This document shows positions 9,099 to 18,278 of a DNA stretch of 64,000 bases, one piece after another. The notes under the pieces were generated by a model. The model had not been told where the DNA came from. It made no database searches and worked only from the letters and a program-made list of their open reading frames with translations. The position numbers were made by a program, and so were the translations under genes. How positions within the stretch are numbered: the stretch's first letter is position 1; each line of letters begins with the position of its first letter. Location of the stretch: assembly GCF_018687515.1 (NCBI RefSeq), contig NZ_CP061294.1, positions 992,001 through 1,056,000 of the forward strand, given 5' to 3'. This DNA comes from Polynucleobacter sp. MWH-Spelu-300-X4. Lineage in GTDB: Bacteria; Pseudomonadota; Gammaproteobacteria; Burkholderiales; Burkholderiaceae.

Positions 9099-9521
9099 TT
9101 AAATTCTAAATTTTTCTTTCATATCAGCCGGCCAAGAAACAGCCTTCTGCGCTTTGAAATCAACCCAAACCATTGTGGCGCCACCTGCTGCATAAACCGT
9201 ATCTGGGTCAGTGGTTAATGACATTAAATTAAATGTATCAACCCCCACTCGAGTTGGGTTGGCGATATATGTTTTAACAATTAAATCAGCTGGGTAGGTA
9301 ACCTGTTTCATAAAGTTACAAAAAGCGTTTACAACGACAACACCTTGTCCGTCTCTTTGAATATTTAATTGATAGCTATCCAACCAGTTAATTCGAGCCT
9401 GCTCAATATATCTAAAATAGACTGCGTTATTAACATGTCCCAAGGCATCCATATCACCCCAACGAATTGGGATGATAGATTCATGGACAAACTTTTTTTC
9501 CTGCGGAATCTCAATACGCAT
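9099..9521 (-). CDS. Acyl-CoA thioesterase, 4HBT hot-dog family
   Basis: A 140-residue single hot-dog domain with the YbgC/4HBT active-site pattern RWGDMDALGHVNNAVYFRY (about residues 20-38); the second Asp is the expected catalytic residue. Such enzymes hydrolyse acyl-CoA or 4-hydroxybenzoyl-CoA-type thioesters in the cytoplasm. It follows the RND permease gene by 17 bp in the same direction and may be co-transcribed, with no obvious functional link. No strong ribosome site is visible. The substrate is unknown. Confidence 0.85.
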   Translation of the reverse strand: MRIEIPQEKKFVHESIIPIRWGDMDALGHVNNAVYFRYIEQARINWLDSYQLNIQRDGQGVVVVNAFCNFMKQVTYPADLIVKTYIANPTRVGVDTFNLMSLTTDPDTVYAAGGATMVWVDFKAQKAVSWPADMKEKFRI

Positions 9522-9538
9522 AATTAGATAAAGATTTT

Positions 9539-12500
9539 TTAAGGCGTCTGCTTATCAATCTTGAACCAAGCAGCATACATTGCAGGCAAAGATAACAAAG
9601 TCAAAGCAGTTGCGACAATTAACCCCCCCATAATGGCAACAGCCATAGGCCCCCAGAAAACACTTCTAGATAACGGAATCATCGCTAATACTGCAGCAGC
9701 TGCCGTCAAAATAATCGGACGATAACGACTGACACACGCATCAATAATTGCCTGACGCGCAGCAACGCCAGCTGCACGCCCCTGCTCTATTTGATCAATC
9801 AAAATGACCGAGTTACGCATAATCATCCCTAGTAAGGCGATAAAGCCTAATAAGGCCACAAAACCAAAAGGTCGGTTAAGTAGTAATAATGACATTGCAA
9901 CACCACAAATACCCAATGGACCCGTTAGCAACACTAAGAATGCTCTAGATGTACTCTTTAACTGAATCACCAACAATGTAAATGTAATAAAAAGCATAAT
10001 AGGCATACCGGCCATAATTGACATCTGCCCCTTACTACTTTCTTCCACAGAACCACCAATATCAATTCTGTAACCTGGCGGTAATTGATCAATTAACGGC
10101 TTAAACTGCCCCATCAATACTGTCGTCGCCGTTGGTCCCTGCACGCCAGGATTAACGTCAGCCTGAACCGTTAAAGCGTATTCTCTATTCTCACGCCATA
10201 CAGTTGCTGGCTCCCAAACTACTTTAACTTGAGCAATACGCGCTAACGGCACAGGAGTCCCCGTGACCGTTGCGAGCATCGTATCGTTAATATCAGCAAT
10301 TTGATCGCGCTCATGTCGCGGTAAGCGCAATACGATTGGCAAAAGACGGTCAGACTCTCGGTACTGACCAATGGTTACGCCGCCAAAATGACTCGATAGA
10401 GTCTGCGCGATCACCTGAGGAGGAACTCCTAACTCACGGGCTTTAGCAGTATCAACTTCAATTTTCGCAACTGGCTGATTTTCATTCCAGTTATCGTTCA
10501 CGCCATTTAACAAAGGTGATTGACGCATCATCTCTTTGAATTGAAGAGAAATTTCTTTCAACTTAATAGGATCGCTACCAACAATCCTAAACTGAACTGG
10601 ATAAGCAACAGGAGGTCCGTTAGGCAACAGCTTAGTACGAATACGAGCATCAGGCACAGCCTCACCTAAGTGAGTAGGCAATTCCTTAACCAAGCGATCA
10701 CGCTCCGCTGGCTCAGCAATAATGATGGCCTGCGCCACACTCGTTCTTGGAAAAATAATATCCAAAGGCAAGAAGAACCTAGGCGCACCATTACCAATCC
10801 ACATCGTGACAGATTGCACACCCTTCTGCGCAAGAATAGTTGATTCAACACGTTTAGCGGCATCCTCAGTAGCCTCAAAACTTGTGCCTTCAGCCATATA
10901 AAGATCAATCAAAATTTCGGGGCGAGATGAATCCGGGAAGAATTGTTGCTGAACTTGCCCCATACCAATAATACCGATGAAAAAACTAGCAATCGTGGCG
11001 ATGATTGTTTTTTTACGGTTATCAATACACCAACTAACAACAGATTTAAAACGTTGATAAAACGGTGTATCAAAATGTTCATGTGACTCACCGGCTGGCG
11101 TTGCATGAGCAGGCTTCTTCAGCAACAAATATCCTAGATAAGGCACAAATAAAACCGAAACAAACCAAGAAATAACTAAGGCAGCAGCTGTCACGGCAAA
11201 AATTGCAAAGGTATATTCACCAACCGCTGACTTAGCAATACCAATAGGCAAAAATCCAACCGCTGTAATTAAAGTGCCCGTTAACATCGGCATAGCCGTC
11301 AACTCATAAGCAGCAGTTACTGCTTTTAAACGATCAGCCCCTTCTTCGAGTTTTCTAACCATCATTTCTACAACAATAATGGCATCATCTACCAATAAAC
11401 CCAAAGCAATAATCAACGAGCCTAAGGAAATTTTATGAAGGCCCACTCCAGATAAATACATCACCAAAAATGTAACGGCCATCACTAACGGAATACTAAT
11501 TGCCACCACCAAACCTGGCCAAGGATCAATGCGCCATGGATTTCTATGCAAACCTAAAGCCAACAAGCTCACGAGAAGAACAATAATGAGCGCCTCTAAT
11601 AGAGTTCCCAAAAACTCTTTCACTGACCCAGCTACAACTTGAGGCTGATTTTGAATCAAGGACAAGCTAACACCAGAAGGTAGGTCTTTTTCAATTGCCT
11701 GTGTTGCCGAAGCCAACACCTTACCCAATTGAACAATATCCCCACCACGCGCCATGGAGACCCCCAAAGCCACTAGCTCTTCGCCTTGGTAACGCACCTT
11801 GCTTTCAGCAGGATCCACCGGCGATCGACGTACCTCTGCAATATCACCCAAGCGCAATGATGCGCCCGTTGGCGAACGCAATGGCATCGCTTTTAAATCT
11901 GAAACATTCTCAAATGGACCACCAACTCTAATTGGCAGAGAAAAGTTTTTAGACTCGAGGTTACCGCCACCTTCAATCGCATTCTGCTGATTCAATTGCT
12001 GAGCAACCGTAGCTGGACTTAAACCATATTGAGCCATCCTCTTTCTAGATAGCTCAACATAAACCTGCTCATCCTGCAAACCATAAATATCAACTTTTCC
12101 AACGTCTTTAACCTGAAGCAACCTTTGTCTGACATATACCGTAAAGTCTCTTACCTCAGCAGGCGTGTAACCCTTGGCTGACATGGCATAAATAACGCCA
12201 TAGGTATCTCCAAAATCATCATTGAAAAATGGTCCCTGCACTCCAACAGGCAAAACACTTCTAGAGTCATTTATCTTTTTTCTAACGGTGTAAAAAATAT
12301 TAGCCACATCTTTAGGAGGGCTGCTATCTTTTACTTGAAAAATAATAGTGGACTCACCAGGATGAGAAAAGCTTCTAATCTTGTCAGCATAAGGCACTTC
12401 TTGAAGAATTTTTTCAATCTTATCAGCCACCTGATCAGACATTTGGGTCGCAGTGGCCCCTGGCCACATCGTATGAATAACCATCACCCTAAAAGTAAAT

Positions 12501-12631
12501 GGCGGATCCTCATCTTGCCCCAACTGAAAGTAAGCCCCAATCCCCAACACCATTAGAGCAACCATCAAGTAACGAGTCAAAGAAGCATTAACAATCGCCC
12601 AACGCGATAAGTTGAATTTTCCGAAACTCAT
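9539..12631 (-). CDS. RND family efflux permease (AcrB superfamily)
   Basis: A 1030-residue inner-membrane proton antiporter with 12 expected helices and two large periplasmic loops. The N-terminus carries the GQDEDPPF motif of a TriC/MexK-like subgroup of RND pumps. Helix 4 has the proton-relay Asp pair (LGLLVDDAIIVVE), and helix 10 has Arg where AcrB has Lys940 (LGMIMRNSVILIDQIEQ). It starts directly after the adaptor gene stop with no gap, so the two form an operon. No TolC-like channel gene is nearby, so an unlinked one is presumably used. Substrates (drugs, detergents or solvents) cannot be predicted. Confidence 0.93.
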   Translation of the reverse strand: MSFGKFNLSRWAIVNASLTRYLMVALMVLGIGAYFQLGQDEDPPFTFRVMVIHTMWPGATATQMSDQVADKIEKILQEVPYADKIRSFSHPGESTIIFQVKDSSPPKDVANIFYTVRKKINDSRSVLPVGVQGPFFNDDFGDTYGVIYAMSAKGYTPAEVRDFTVYVRQRLLQVKDVGKVDIYGLQDEQVYVELSRKRMAQYGLSPATVAQQLNQQNAIEGGGNLESKNFSLPIRVGGPFENVSDLKAMPLRSPTGASLRLGDIAEVRRSPVDPAESKVRYQGEELVALGVSMARGGDIVQLGKVLASATQAIEKDLPSGVSLSLIQNQPQVVAGSVKEFLGTLLEALIIVLLVSLLALGLHRNPWRIDPWPGLVVAISIPLVMAVTFLVMYLSGVGLHKISLGSLIIALGLLVDDAIIVVEMMVRKLEEGADRLKAVTAAYELTAMPMLTGTLITAVGFLPIGIAKSAVGEYTFAIFAVTAAALVISWFVSVLFVPYLGYLLLKKPAHATPAGESHEHFDTPFYQRFKSVVSWCIDNRKKTIIATIASFFIGIIGMGQVQQQFFPDSSRPEILIDLYMAEGTSFEATEDAAKRVESTILAQKGVQSVTMWIGNGAPRFFLPLDIIFPRTSVAQAIIIAEPAERDRLVKELPTHLGEAVPDARIRTKLLPNGPPVAYPVQFRIVGSDPIKLKEISLQFKEMMRQSPLLNGVNDNWNENQPVAKIEVDTAKARELGVPPQVIAQTLSSHFGGVTIGQYRESDRLLPIVLRLPRHERDQIADINDTMLATVTGTPVPLARIAQVKVVWEPATVWRENREYALTVQADVNPGVQGPTATTVLMGQFKPLIDQLPPGYRIDIGGSVEESSKGQMSIMAGMPIMLFITFTLLVIQLKSTSRAFLVLLTGPLGICGVAMSLLLLNRPFGFVALLGFIALLGMIMRNSVILIDQIEQGRAAGVAARQAIIDACVSRYRPIILTAAAAVLAMIPLSRSVFWGPMAVAIMGGLIVATALTLLSLPAMYAAWFKIDKQTP

Positions 12632-13483
12632 TTAATTCGCCTTGTCTTTTAATGCAATGCGAACTTTTTGGCCAACATTTAAAGCATGCCAACCCGTAGC
12701 GATTACCACATCACCATTAGCTAAACCGGACAATACAGGCACACTACTTTCATCAGCCTGACCTAGCTTGAGTTGCACTAATTCCAATACACCAATGGAA
12801 TCAGAACCAGCATCTAACTTCAATTTAAATACGGACACGCCATCACTATGTATAGCTGTTGTAGGCAAATATATCTGATCTTTATTAGTTTTCTTTTGTG
12901 CTATTTTCTTTTCCGTAACCACTACTTTTGCTACCACATCCGTTGAGCTAACAGATTGACCTAATTGCAATTTAATATCGCCCACAACCCCTTGATCTGG
13001 TGCTCTTAAAGTCACAAACCCCAACTGATCTAATGATTGCTCATACTTGGCTCTAGCTCCCTCGATAACCGCAACACGACGCTCAAACTCAGAGGCAGAA
13101 ATAAAATTTTTATCTCTTAAATCAGAATAGCGGCGGAAATCGCCCTCTGCTGACTGGAGCTCAGCTTTTGCAGCTCGATAGCTCGTTAAGGCAGAAGACT
13201 CTGCCATAGACATACTTGTTGGCATCACGCGAGCCAAAGCTTGACCAGCAATTACCTTATGTCCTTTAGAAACCAAAATCTCTAAAACTTTGCCAGAGGC
13301 ATCAAAAGTTAAAGCATCTGGATTTTTGGAATATGAAGAAGTAGTGGCGGGCACACTAACCTGGCCAACAACGACAACTTTAACAAGGCGCGGCAATGGC
13401 GCATCATCAGATTTAGCTCCGCAAGCAACTAGCAGAGAAATGATTAATGTAGATAAAGTAGTTTTAAATATTCTTGAATTCAT
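12632..13483 (-). CDS. RND efflux periplasmic adaptor lipoprotein, short form
   Basis: A 283-residue membrane-fusion protein. A signal peptide ends in the lipobox LVAC (Cys21), so it should be anchored in the inner membrane. Residues 55-87 and 160-185 form the two lipoyl half-motifs (GKVLEILVSKGHKVIAGQAL and GVVGDIKLQLGQSV). Residues 95-158 form the alpha-hairpin. The sequence then jumps to QIYLPTTAI (about residue 203), normally the start of the membrane-proximal domain, so the usual beta-barrel domain of some 70-80 residues appears absent. The frame is intact. It abuts the permease gene and is probably its partner. Confidence 0.85.
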   Translation of the reverse strand: MNSRIFKTTLSTLIISLLVACGAKSDDAPLPRLVKVVVVGQVSVPATTSSYSKNPDALTFDASGKVLEILVSKGHKVIAGQALARVMPTSMSMAESSALTSYRAAKAELQSAEGDFRRYSDLRDKNFISASEFERRVAVIEGARAKYEQSLDQLGFVTLRAPDQGVVGDIKLQLGQSVSSTDVVAKVVVTEKKIAQKKTNKDQIYLPTTAIHSDGVSVFKLKLDAGSDSIGVLELVQLKLGQADESSVPVLSGLANGDVVIATGWHALNVGQKVRIALKDKAN

Positions 13484-13537
13484 TCTCAGATTTTAGTCCA
13501 AGAATCTCGAAATTATCTAGGGTTCAAGGCAACTTAA

Positions 13538-13578
13538 AGCACTCAAAAGGAAACAAAATCGCTTGACTTTTAAGTGCT
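13538..13578 (-). terminator. Possible weak terminator after the sox gene run
   Basis: Imperfect inverted repeat, arms AGCACTCAAAAG (13538-13549) and CTTTTAAGTGCT (13567-13578), one mismatch, 17-base loop. It lies just downstream of the thiosulfate permease gene. On the minus strand it is followed by only a short T-rich run, so termination would be weak. It may instead be a binding site upstream of the efflux adaptor gene. Confidence 0.4.
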
Positions 13579-13613
13579 CAGGATAGCAAAAACACCTCTA
13601 AATTGGCTCAGAA

Positions 13614-15122
13614 TTAAATCTGCTGAGCCAGCATATAGAGATTCGTTGACCTAGCACCAGAGCGACAAAACGCCAATACAGGGGTCGGCATCGTTGCCAG
13701 TAAACGAGCCATTTCTTGAGCCTGCTCCAAGGTAATCTGACCGCTTACTACGGGCAGATAAGCATAGTTCAAACCAAGCGCTTTTGCAGCAGCCTCAACT
13801 TCAGCATTTAAGGGCTGAGTTGCTCCACCCTCACCATCTGGACGATTATTGATAATTGACTTATAACCCTGGCGAGCAATTTCCGCCACATCCTCCGGCA
13901 TGATTTGCCCCAAAGTTCCGAACTGCTCGGTATGACAAGCGATTTGAAGTGGCATGCCACATCCTCCATTTGAATAATTTGAACTACCACTAGCAATAAC
14001 TGGCTCACAAGGTGGCGGCAACATTCTCCAGTTTAAATATTTCATCGCAAGTGCGGCACCAACCACAAATCCAATAAAAGCAATAAATGAGCTTATTGCC
14101 AGAGTTGAAATTCCAGCTAAACCTTGACCAATTGTGCAACCTAATGCGGTAACACCCCCAACCCCCATCAAAACTCCGCCCAACAAATGATTAGCGGTGT
14201 CTTCAGCATTTCTGAATGTTTCCCAGTGAAATGTTCTAGTAATCAATGAATAAACAGCGGAACCAACCACCAAACCAATAACAGAAACAATTCCCAAAGT
14301 TAGTTTTTTGCTTACATCGCTAAAGAACGTTAACCACTCAATCAGGTATGCATAAGGTGCCACAAAAGTTAAGCTTTCCATCCGACCAGAGTTTGTCGAA
14401 ACAAACACCTCTTCTAATGTATTAGGATCTTCCGCAACGTAACCTAGCTGACCTGAAATCCACCATATAGCCAAGATAGCACCGCCAACACCCAGTCCGG
14501 CCAAAAAGTTATTTAATGTCCAAAAATGTTTCTTTGATAAAGCAAATAAAATGAAGGCCCCGCCTAATACCGAAGCAATTAATAATTGAAGGACCGCTTT
14601 AGATACACCCAAAATCGGTGATAAAACACTAGGCAAATCTTGTGTTGTTGTTAATGTGAAAAAAACTGTATCCACAGTATTAACCCGCAACACACCAAAA
14701 ATCCCTTTTAGAGTCATATAAGAAGAAAGGGCTAGCGTCAAAAACACAATTAGAGACTTCAAACTACCACCACCAATTCGGACCAATGTTTTGCTACCGC
14801 AACCAGAGGCAAGCACCATACCAAAACCAAACAATAGACCACCAACAATTGTTGATAGCCAAGTAATTTTGGACCCGGTATAAATGGATTTTCCTGAATC
14901 AATCAAACCTGTGGAAGTTAAAAAACCAACTCCAATAATGGCAACTCCCATTGCCATCAACCACTGGCGCATCCGAGTCCACTCCCCCATAACAATCACA
15001 TCAGTAATTGCACCCATCGTGCAAAAACGAGTTTTCTGCATAACAATTCCCAAAATAACTGTTACAGCAAATGTGCTCCAAAGCACTTGTGATTGAATAA
15101 GAGCTAAATTAATTTCTGGCAT
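13614..15122 (-). CDS. soxT: YeeE/YedE thiosulfate permease fused to a DUF442 sulfurtransferase-like domain (SoxT-like)
   Basis: A 502-residue protein. Residues 1 to about 375 are a polytopic YeeE/YedE (TsuA-like) transporter with two repeats, each holding the Gly-Cys motif of the family (ASGCGSKTLVRIGGG near residue 100 and LGCTIGQGLAGIST near 330). After a Gly/Cys-rich linker, residues about 398-502 form a DUF442 domain of the phosphatase/rhodanese-like fold, with EQFGTLGQIMPEDV, NNRPDGEG and the active-site loop FCRSGARS (Cys about residue 486). The pairing suggests uptake of thiosulfate or another sulfur compound with direct sulfur handling at the cytoplasmic face. It is the last gene of the sox strand run. 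The symbol is by function, not by tested homology. Confidence 0.85.
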   Translation of the reverse strand: MPEINLALIQSQVLWSTFAVTVILGIVMQKTRFCTMGAITDVIVMGEWTRMRQWLMAMGVAIIGVGFLTSTGLIDSGKSIYTGSKITWLSTIVGGLLFGFGMVLASGCGSKTLVRIGGGSLKSLIVFLTLALSSYMTLKGIFGVLRVNTVDTVFFTLTTTQDLPSVLSPILGVSKAVLQLLIASVLGGAFILFALSKKHFWTLNNFLAGLGVGGAILAIWWISGQLGYVAEDPNTLEEVFVSTNSGRMESLTFVAPYAYLIEWLTFFSDVSKKLTLGIVSVIGLVVGSAVYSLITRTFHWETFRNAEDTANHLLGGVLMGVGGVTALGCTIGQGLAGISTLAISSFIAFIGFVVGAALAMKYLNWRMLPPPCEPVIASGSSNYSNGGCGMPLQIACHTEQFGTLGQIMPEDVAEIARQGYKSIINNRPDGEGGATQPLNAEVEAAAKALGLNYAYLPVVSGQITLEQAQEMARLLATMPTPVLAFCRSGARSTNLYMLAQQI

Positions 15123-15150
15123 GATCTCTAAACCTTATAAGCCTAGTATT

Positions 15151-15831
15151 TTATGGCATTTTTGTAGGTTCAGATGGAATCTTTAAATAAGCTTGATCAT
15201 CGAATCTAGGAACCCAATTGGGCCTATAAATAACAAAAACCGCCAAAAGCATCCCCGAGAGAGACCCTTCTGTAAAAGACAAAATGATCAATGTCACCAA
15301 CCAATCTGTCATATCCATAGATAAACCTGCTACGGTAGGCAACATCGTCTGTTGCGCCACCATCAAAATAACTCCCGGCACAATCACACTTAATACGCCA
15401 GCCACATAGCCATGGCCTAGAATAAAAATAAATAAATGTTTAGGAAAAAGCTTAGAAATAATCTGCATGGCGCCACATGCTGTGATTGCTGGCAAGACGC
15501 CTAAAATAAAAAACTGCTTTAAAGCCTGATCAATACCCCAAGAACTCACCAATGCAACCAGAGCCGTCACAAAGGCTAGCATCACAATCGCTGGTCTAAC
15601 CCCGTACATGGCCACCAACAAAGAAGCCCCAAAAAATTGGAATGAAAGTCCTACCAAGGTTTCTGCTGCCATCCCTGACATATTGGCTTTAATGTTCCAT
15701 GCAAGCCCTAAAGCCAATATCCCACCTACAACAGAAGGGAGAACTGTCGGTTTAAATAAAATCCTCCAGTGAGCCCCCGACAAAGCCCACCCCAAGACTA
15801 GACCAGAAAGAACTAAATAAACCCCGGTCAC
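15151..15831 (-). CDS. CbiM/COG3235-like membrane protein (ECF-type permease homologue)
   Basis: A 226-residue protein with about seven hydrophobic segments and a C-terminal motif LSFTEGSLSGMLLAVFVIYR followed by PNWVPRFDD, typical of the COG3235 group related to the cobalt/nickel ECF component CbiM. No ECF ATPase or T-component genes are nearby, and the His-rich N-terminus of metal-binding CbiM is not evident, so metal transport is not assured. The start is GTG with a strong G-rich ribosome site; the ATG two bases away is out of frame and followed at once by a stop. It sits between soxB and soxT, which hints at a role linked to sulfur oxidation or its metal cofactors. Confidence 0.75.
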   Translation of the reverse strand: MTGVYLVLSGLVLGWALSGAHWRILFKPTVLPSVVGGILALGLAWNIKANMSGMAAETLVGLSFQFFGASLLVAMYGVRPAIVMLAFVTALVALVSSWGIDQALKQFFILGVLPAITACGAMQIISKLFPKHLFIFILGHGYVAGVLSVIVPGVILMVAQQTMLPTVAGLSMDMTDWLVTLIILSFTEGSLSGMLLAVFVIYRPNWVPRFDDQAYLKIPSEPTKMP

Positions 15832-15858
15832 ATAGCCCCCCCTCTAATGTTTTACCAG

Positions 15859-17586
15859 TTAAACACCAAACCCCGGATTACCTTTGATACCTTCAATTTT
15901 TGGCATATTTAGAGACTTAGCTTTCACAGTTTTGATGTCTCGTAAATATTTAGACATCACATCCCAAATGGGCTCACCACCTACAGCCTTAGCTTCCTCT
16001 GCCACCGGAGCCCAGCCTGCCACCTTATAAGACTTATTTGGATCAATTAGTTGACCACGTAGCATCATGTTATTAATTCGCTTACCAGCCTGCGCCGTGG
16101 GATTAATATCATATTGAAGCCCACCCACACGTACCATATCACCGCCTTGCTGATAATAAGGATCTGGGTTAAATAAGTTATCAGCCACGTCCTCTAAAAT
16201 CGTTTTAATCATCTCACCACTCATGGTGCTAACGGTTGTCCAAGGATAAGTAATAGCTGTTTGATCTAACAAATGCTCCATCGTAATAGCTTGACCTGGT
16301 AATAGCGATGTACCCCAACGGAAACCCGGTGAAAAAGCTATCTCGGCATTCTTCACCGCCATTAACCCATCTAGAATTAACTGATCAAAACTGCCATTGA
16401 AATTGCCTCGTCTATACAACAACCCTTCCGTTACCGCTAACTTCTCAGAAAGTTTTGACTCAAAAGGAGCTCTCATTTTGCTAATCAACTGATTCATAGC
16501 AGAATCAGCCGGAATCATTTCAGAAAACACAGGCAATAATTTATAGCGGAAATCACTAACCTTTCCGGCGTTCACTTTGAAGTCTAAAACACCCAAATAT
16601 TTACCATTTGATCCAGCATTGGTGACCAAAGTCACACCACTAGCATTCTTCACTTTAACTGGCGTTGGCACACCATCATGCGTATGACCACCCATGATCG
16701 CATCAATACCCGTTACGCGGCTAGCCATCTTAAGATCCACATCCATACCATTGTGCGATAACACTACAACAACCTTAGCCCCTTTGGCACGAACCTCTTG
16801 CACCATTTGCTGCATATGCTCTTCTTGAATACCAAATGTCCAATTAGCGACCATATAACGAGGATTAGCAATTGGTGTATAGGGGAAAGCCTGACCAATG
16901 ATGGCCACTTTCACACCATTCATTTCACGGATAACATAAGGATCAAATACTTGATCACCAAAATCATTAGTCTTAATGTTTTGCGCTAAGAAAGAAACCT
17001 TACCCTTAAAGTCTTTTTCAACAATCTCTTTGACGCGCTCCTCACCAAGCGTCATCTCCCAATGAGGCGTCATGATGTCAACGCCCAAAGCCAAACAAGC
17101 ATCTACCATATCCTGGCCATTAGTCCATAAAGCGGTGCCTGAGCCTTGCCAAGTATCACCACCATCAAGCAATAAAGCGCCAGGTCGACTAGCCTTCATT
17201 TTTTTAACTAAGGTTGCCAAATGGGCAAAGCCACCAACCTTACCGTATGTAGCTGCCGCTTTTTCAAAATCCAAATAAGTAAACGCATGAGCCTCTGGCG
17301 TTCCAGGCTTAATATTGTGAGCCTTTAATAAATGCTCCCCCACCAAATGGGGCGTCTGCCCAAACTGAGAACCAAAACCTAAATTGACATCAGGTTCGCG
17401 AAAATAAATAGGTTTTAACTGCGCATGACAATCTGTGAAATGCAAGAAATGAACATTACCAAAACGAGGCAAATCATAAAATTTATTAGCTGCAACTTGC
17501 GCACTTGCATAGTCAGTATTTAAAACCATACCTCCAGCAGAAGCTACGGCTAATACCTGCAAAAATTCTCGGCGATTCATTGACAT
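15859..17586 (-). CDS. soxB: Thiosulfohydrolase SoxB
   Basis: A 575-residue periplasmic enzyme of the 5'-nucleotidase/metallophosphatase fold that hydrolytically releases sulfate from the sulfonate-sulfur adduct on SoxY. It starts with a twin-arginine signal (NRREFLQVLAVASAGGMVL). Dimanganese-site motifs are in order: HFTDCHAQL (residues 49-57), LDGGDTWQGSG, VLSHNGMDVD and GGHTHDG. Length fits SoxB. The RBS AAGGA is well placed. A strong intrinsic terminator lies between soxX and this gene, so soxB may have its own promoter or be read at a lower level than soxAX. Confidence 0.97.
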   Translation of the reverse strand: MSMNRREFLQVLAVASAGGMVLNTDYASAQVAANKFYDLPRFGNVHFLHFTDCHAQLKPIYFREPDVNLGFGSQFGQTPHLVGEHLLKAHNIKPGTPEAHAFTYLDFEKAAATYGKVGGFAHLATLVKKMKASRPGALLLDGGDTWQGSGTALWTNGQDMVDACLALGVDIMTPHWEMTLGEERVKEIVEKDFKGKVSFLAQNIKTNDFGDQVFDPYVIREMNGVKVAIIGQAFPYTPIANPRYMVANWTFGIQEEHMQQMVQEVRAKGAKVVVVLSHNGMDVDLKMASRVTGIDAIMGGHTHDGVPTPVKVKNASGVTLVTNAGSNGKYLGVLDFKVNAGKVSDFRYKLLPVFSEMIPADSAMNQLISKMRAPFESKLSEKLAVTEGLLYRRGNFNGSFDQLILDGLMAVKNAEIAFSPGFRWGTSLLPGQAITMEHLLDQTAITYPWTTVSTMSGEMIKTILEDVADNLFNPDPYYQQGGDMVRVGGLQYDINPTAQAGKRINNMMLRGQLIDPNKSYKVAGWAPVAEEAKAVGGEPIWDVMSKYLRDIKTVKAKSLNMPKIEGIKGNPGFGV

Positions 17587-17600
17587 AAAGATGTCCTTTA

Positions 17601-17637
17601 AAAAATAAAAAAGCCGCCATACTTTTAATATAGCGGC
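17601..17637 (-). terminator. Intrinsic terminator between soxX and soxB
   Basis: On the minus strand GCCGCTATA, a 7-base loop TTAAAAG, then TATGGCGGC (arms 17629-17637 and 17613-17621, one G-T pair), followed directly by a T-rich run (TTTTTTATTTTT). This is a textbook rho-independent terminator placed 15-50 bp before soxB within an otherwise one-direction gene run. Confidence 0.85.
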
Positions 17638-17651
17638 CCAGTTTTAACCCA

Positions 17652-18260
17652 TTACTGATTAACAGGAGACTTAGGATCTAACAACAATGACATCACATGA
17701 CGCATTTGCTGCTCATTTAATAACTTATAGTGTCCAATGCGCGGCATATTGCTACATGCGTTATAGGCTTTAGAGTTATAAATCTTTCCCCAAGTGTACT
17801 GAACAACTGCTTCAGAGTTGCCGCGCAACTTGCCATAATTCCACAAGGATGGCCCGATGGAGCCATGAGAAATTTCTTTTTTATCAATTTGATGGCAGTT
17901 ATAACAACCCCCACCAACAACCGTATCAGCTTTATCTGTCCATGTTGCACCTCGGCCACTTTGAGCAATTGCCTCACCCTCTTTCCAGTCACCGAAGTAC
18001 TGGCCATTAGCAGGTAATTTAATCGTCGCTAAGTTAGCCTTCTCAATTGCTTCACGTTTCTTAGGATCGCCTTTAGCAGCAAGATTTACTGGATCAGAAC
18101 AAAATTTTTGCGTTTCATCCTGATCTAATCGATCCATGGTTGCAATACCGTTTGCCTTAAAGCTCTCACTATGCATTTTTTCAAACTTGCTTTGAGCTGA
18201 TGCAAATGATGTAGATAAAGCTATCAAGATAGCAGGGATAACTAAGGTTAGTTTTTTCAT
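17652..18260 (-). CDS. soxX: Cytochrome c subunit SoxX
   Basis: A 202-residue periplasmic monohaem cytochrome that joins SoxA to form the SoxAX complex, which couples thiosulfate to the SoxY Cys. A signal peptide (KKLTLVIPAILIALSTSFASA) is followed by a haem c site GCYNCH (about residue 106) and a C-terminal region ending RHVMSLLLDPKSPV. The reading frame is open to a TTG at 18278, but the ATG at 18260 has a GAGGAG ribosome site 7 bases upstream and gives a proper signal peptide, so I take that start. It follows soxA after 18 bp. Confidence 0.95.
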   Translation of the reverse strand: MKKLTLVIPAILIALSTSFASAQSKFEKMHSESFKANGIATMDRLDQDETQKFCSDPVNLAAKGDPKKREAIEKANLATIKLPANGQYFGDWKEGEAIAQSGRGATWTDKADTVVGGGCYNCHQIDKKEISHGSIGPSLWNYGKLRGNSEAVVQYTWGKIYNSKAYNACSNMPRIGHYKLLNEQQMRHVMSLLLDPKSPVNQ

Positions 18261-18278
18261 TTTATGTCTCCTCTGCAA

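Noticed and set aside
17652..18278. Longer soxX, soxZ, sdhC, sdhD, trpB, trpF, truA, gntR, yaaA and aminotransferase frames from upstream TTG/GTG/ATG codons
   Set aside because: Ribosome sites, signal peptides and usual family starts favour the internal ATG codons given in the features.
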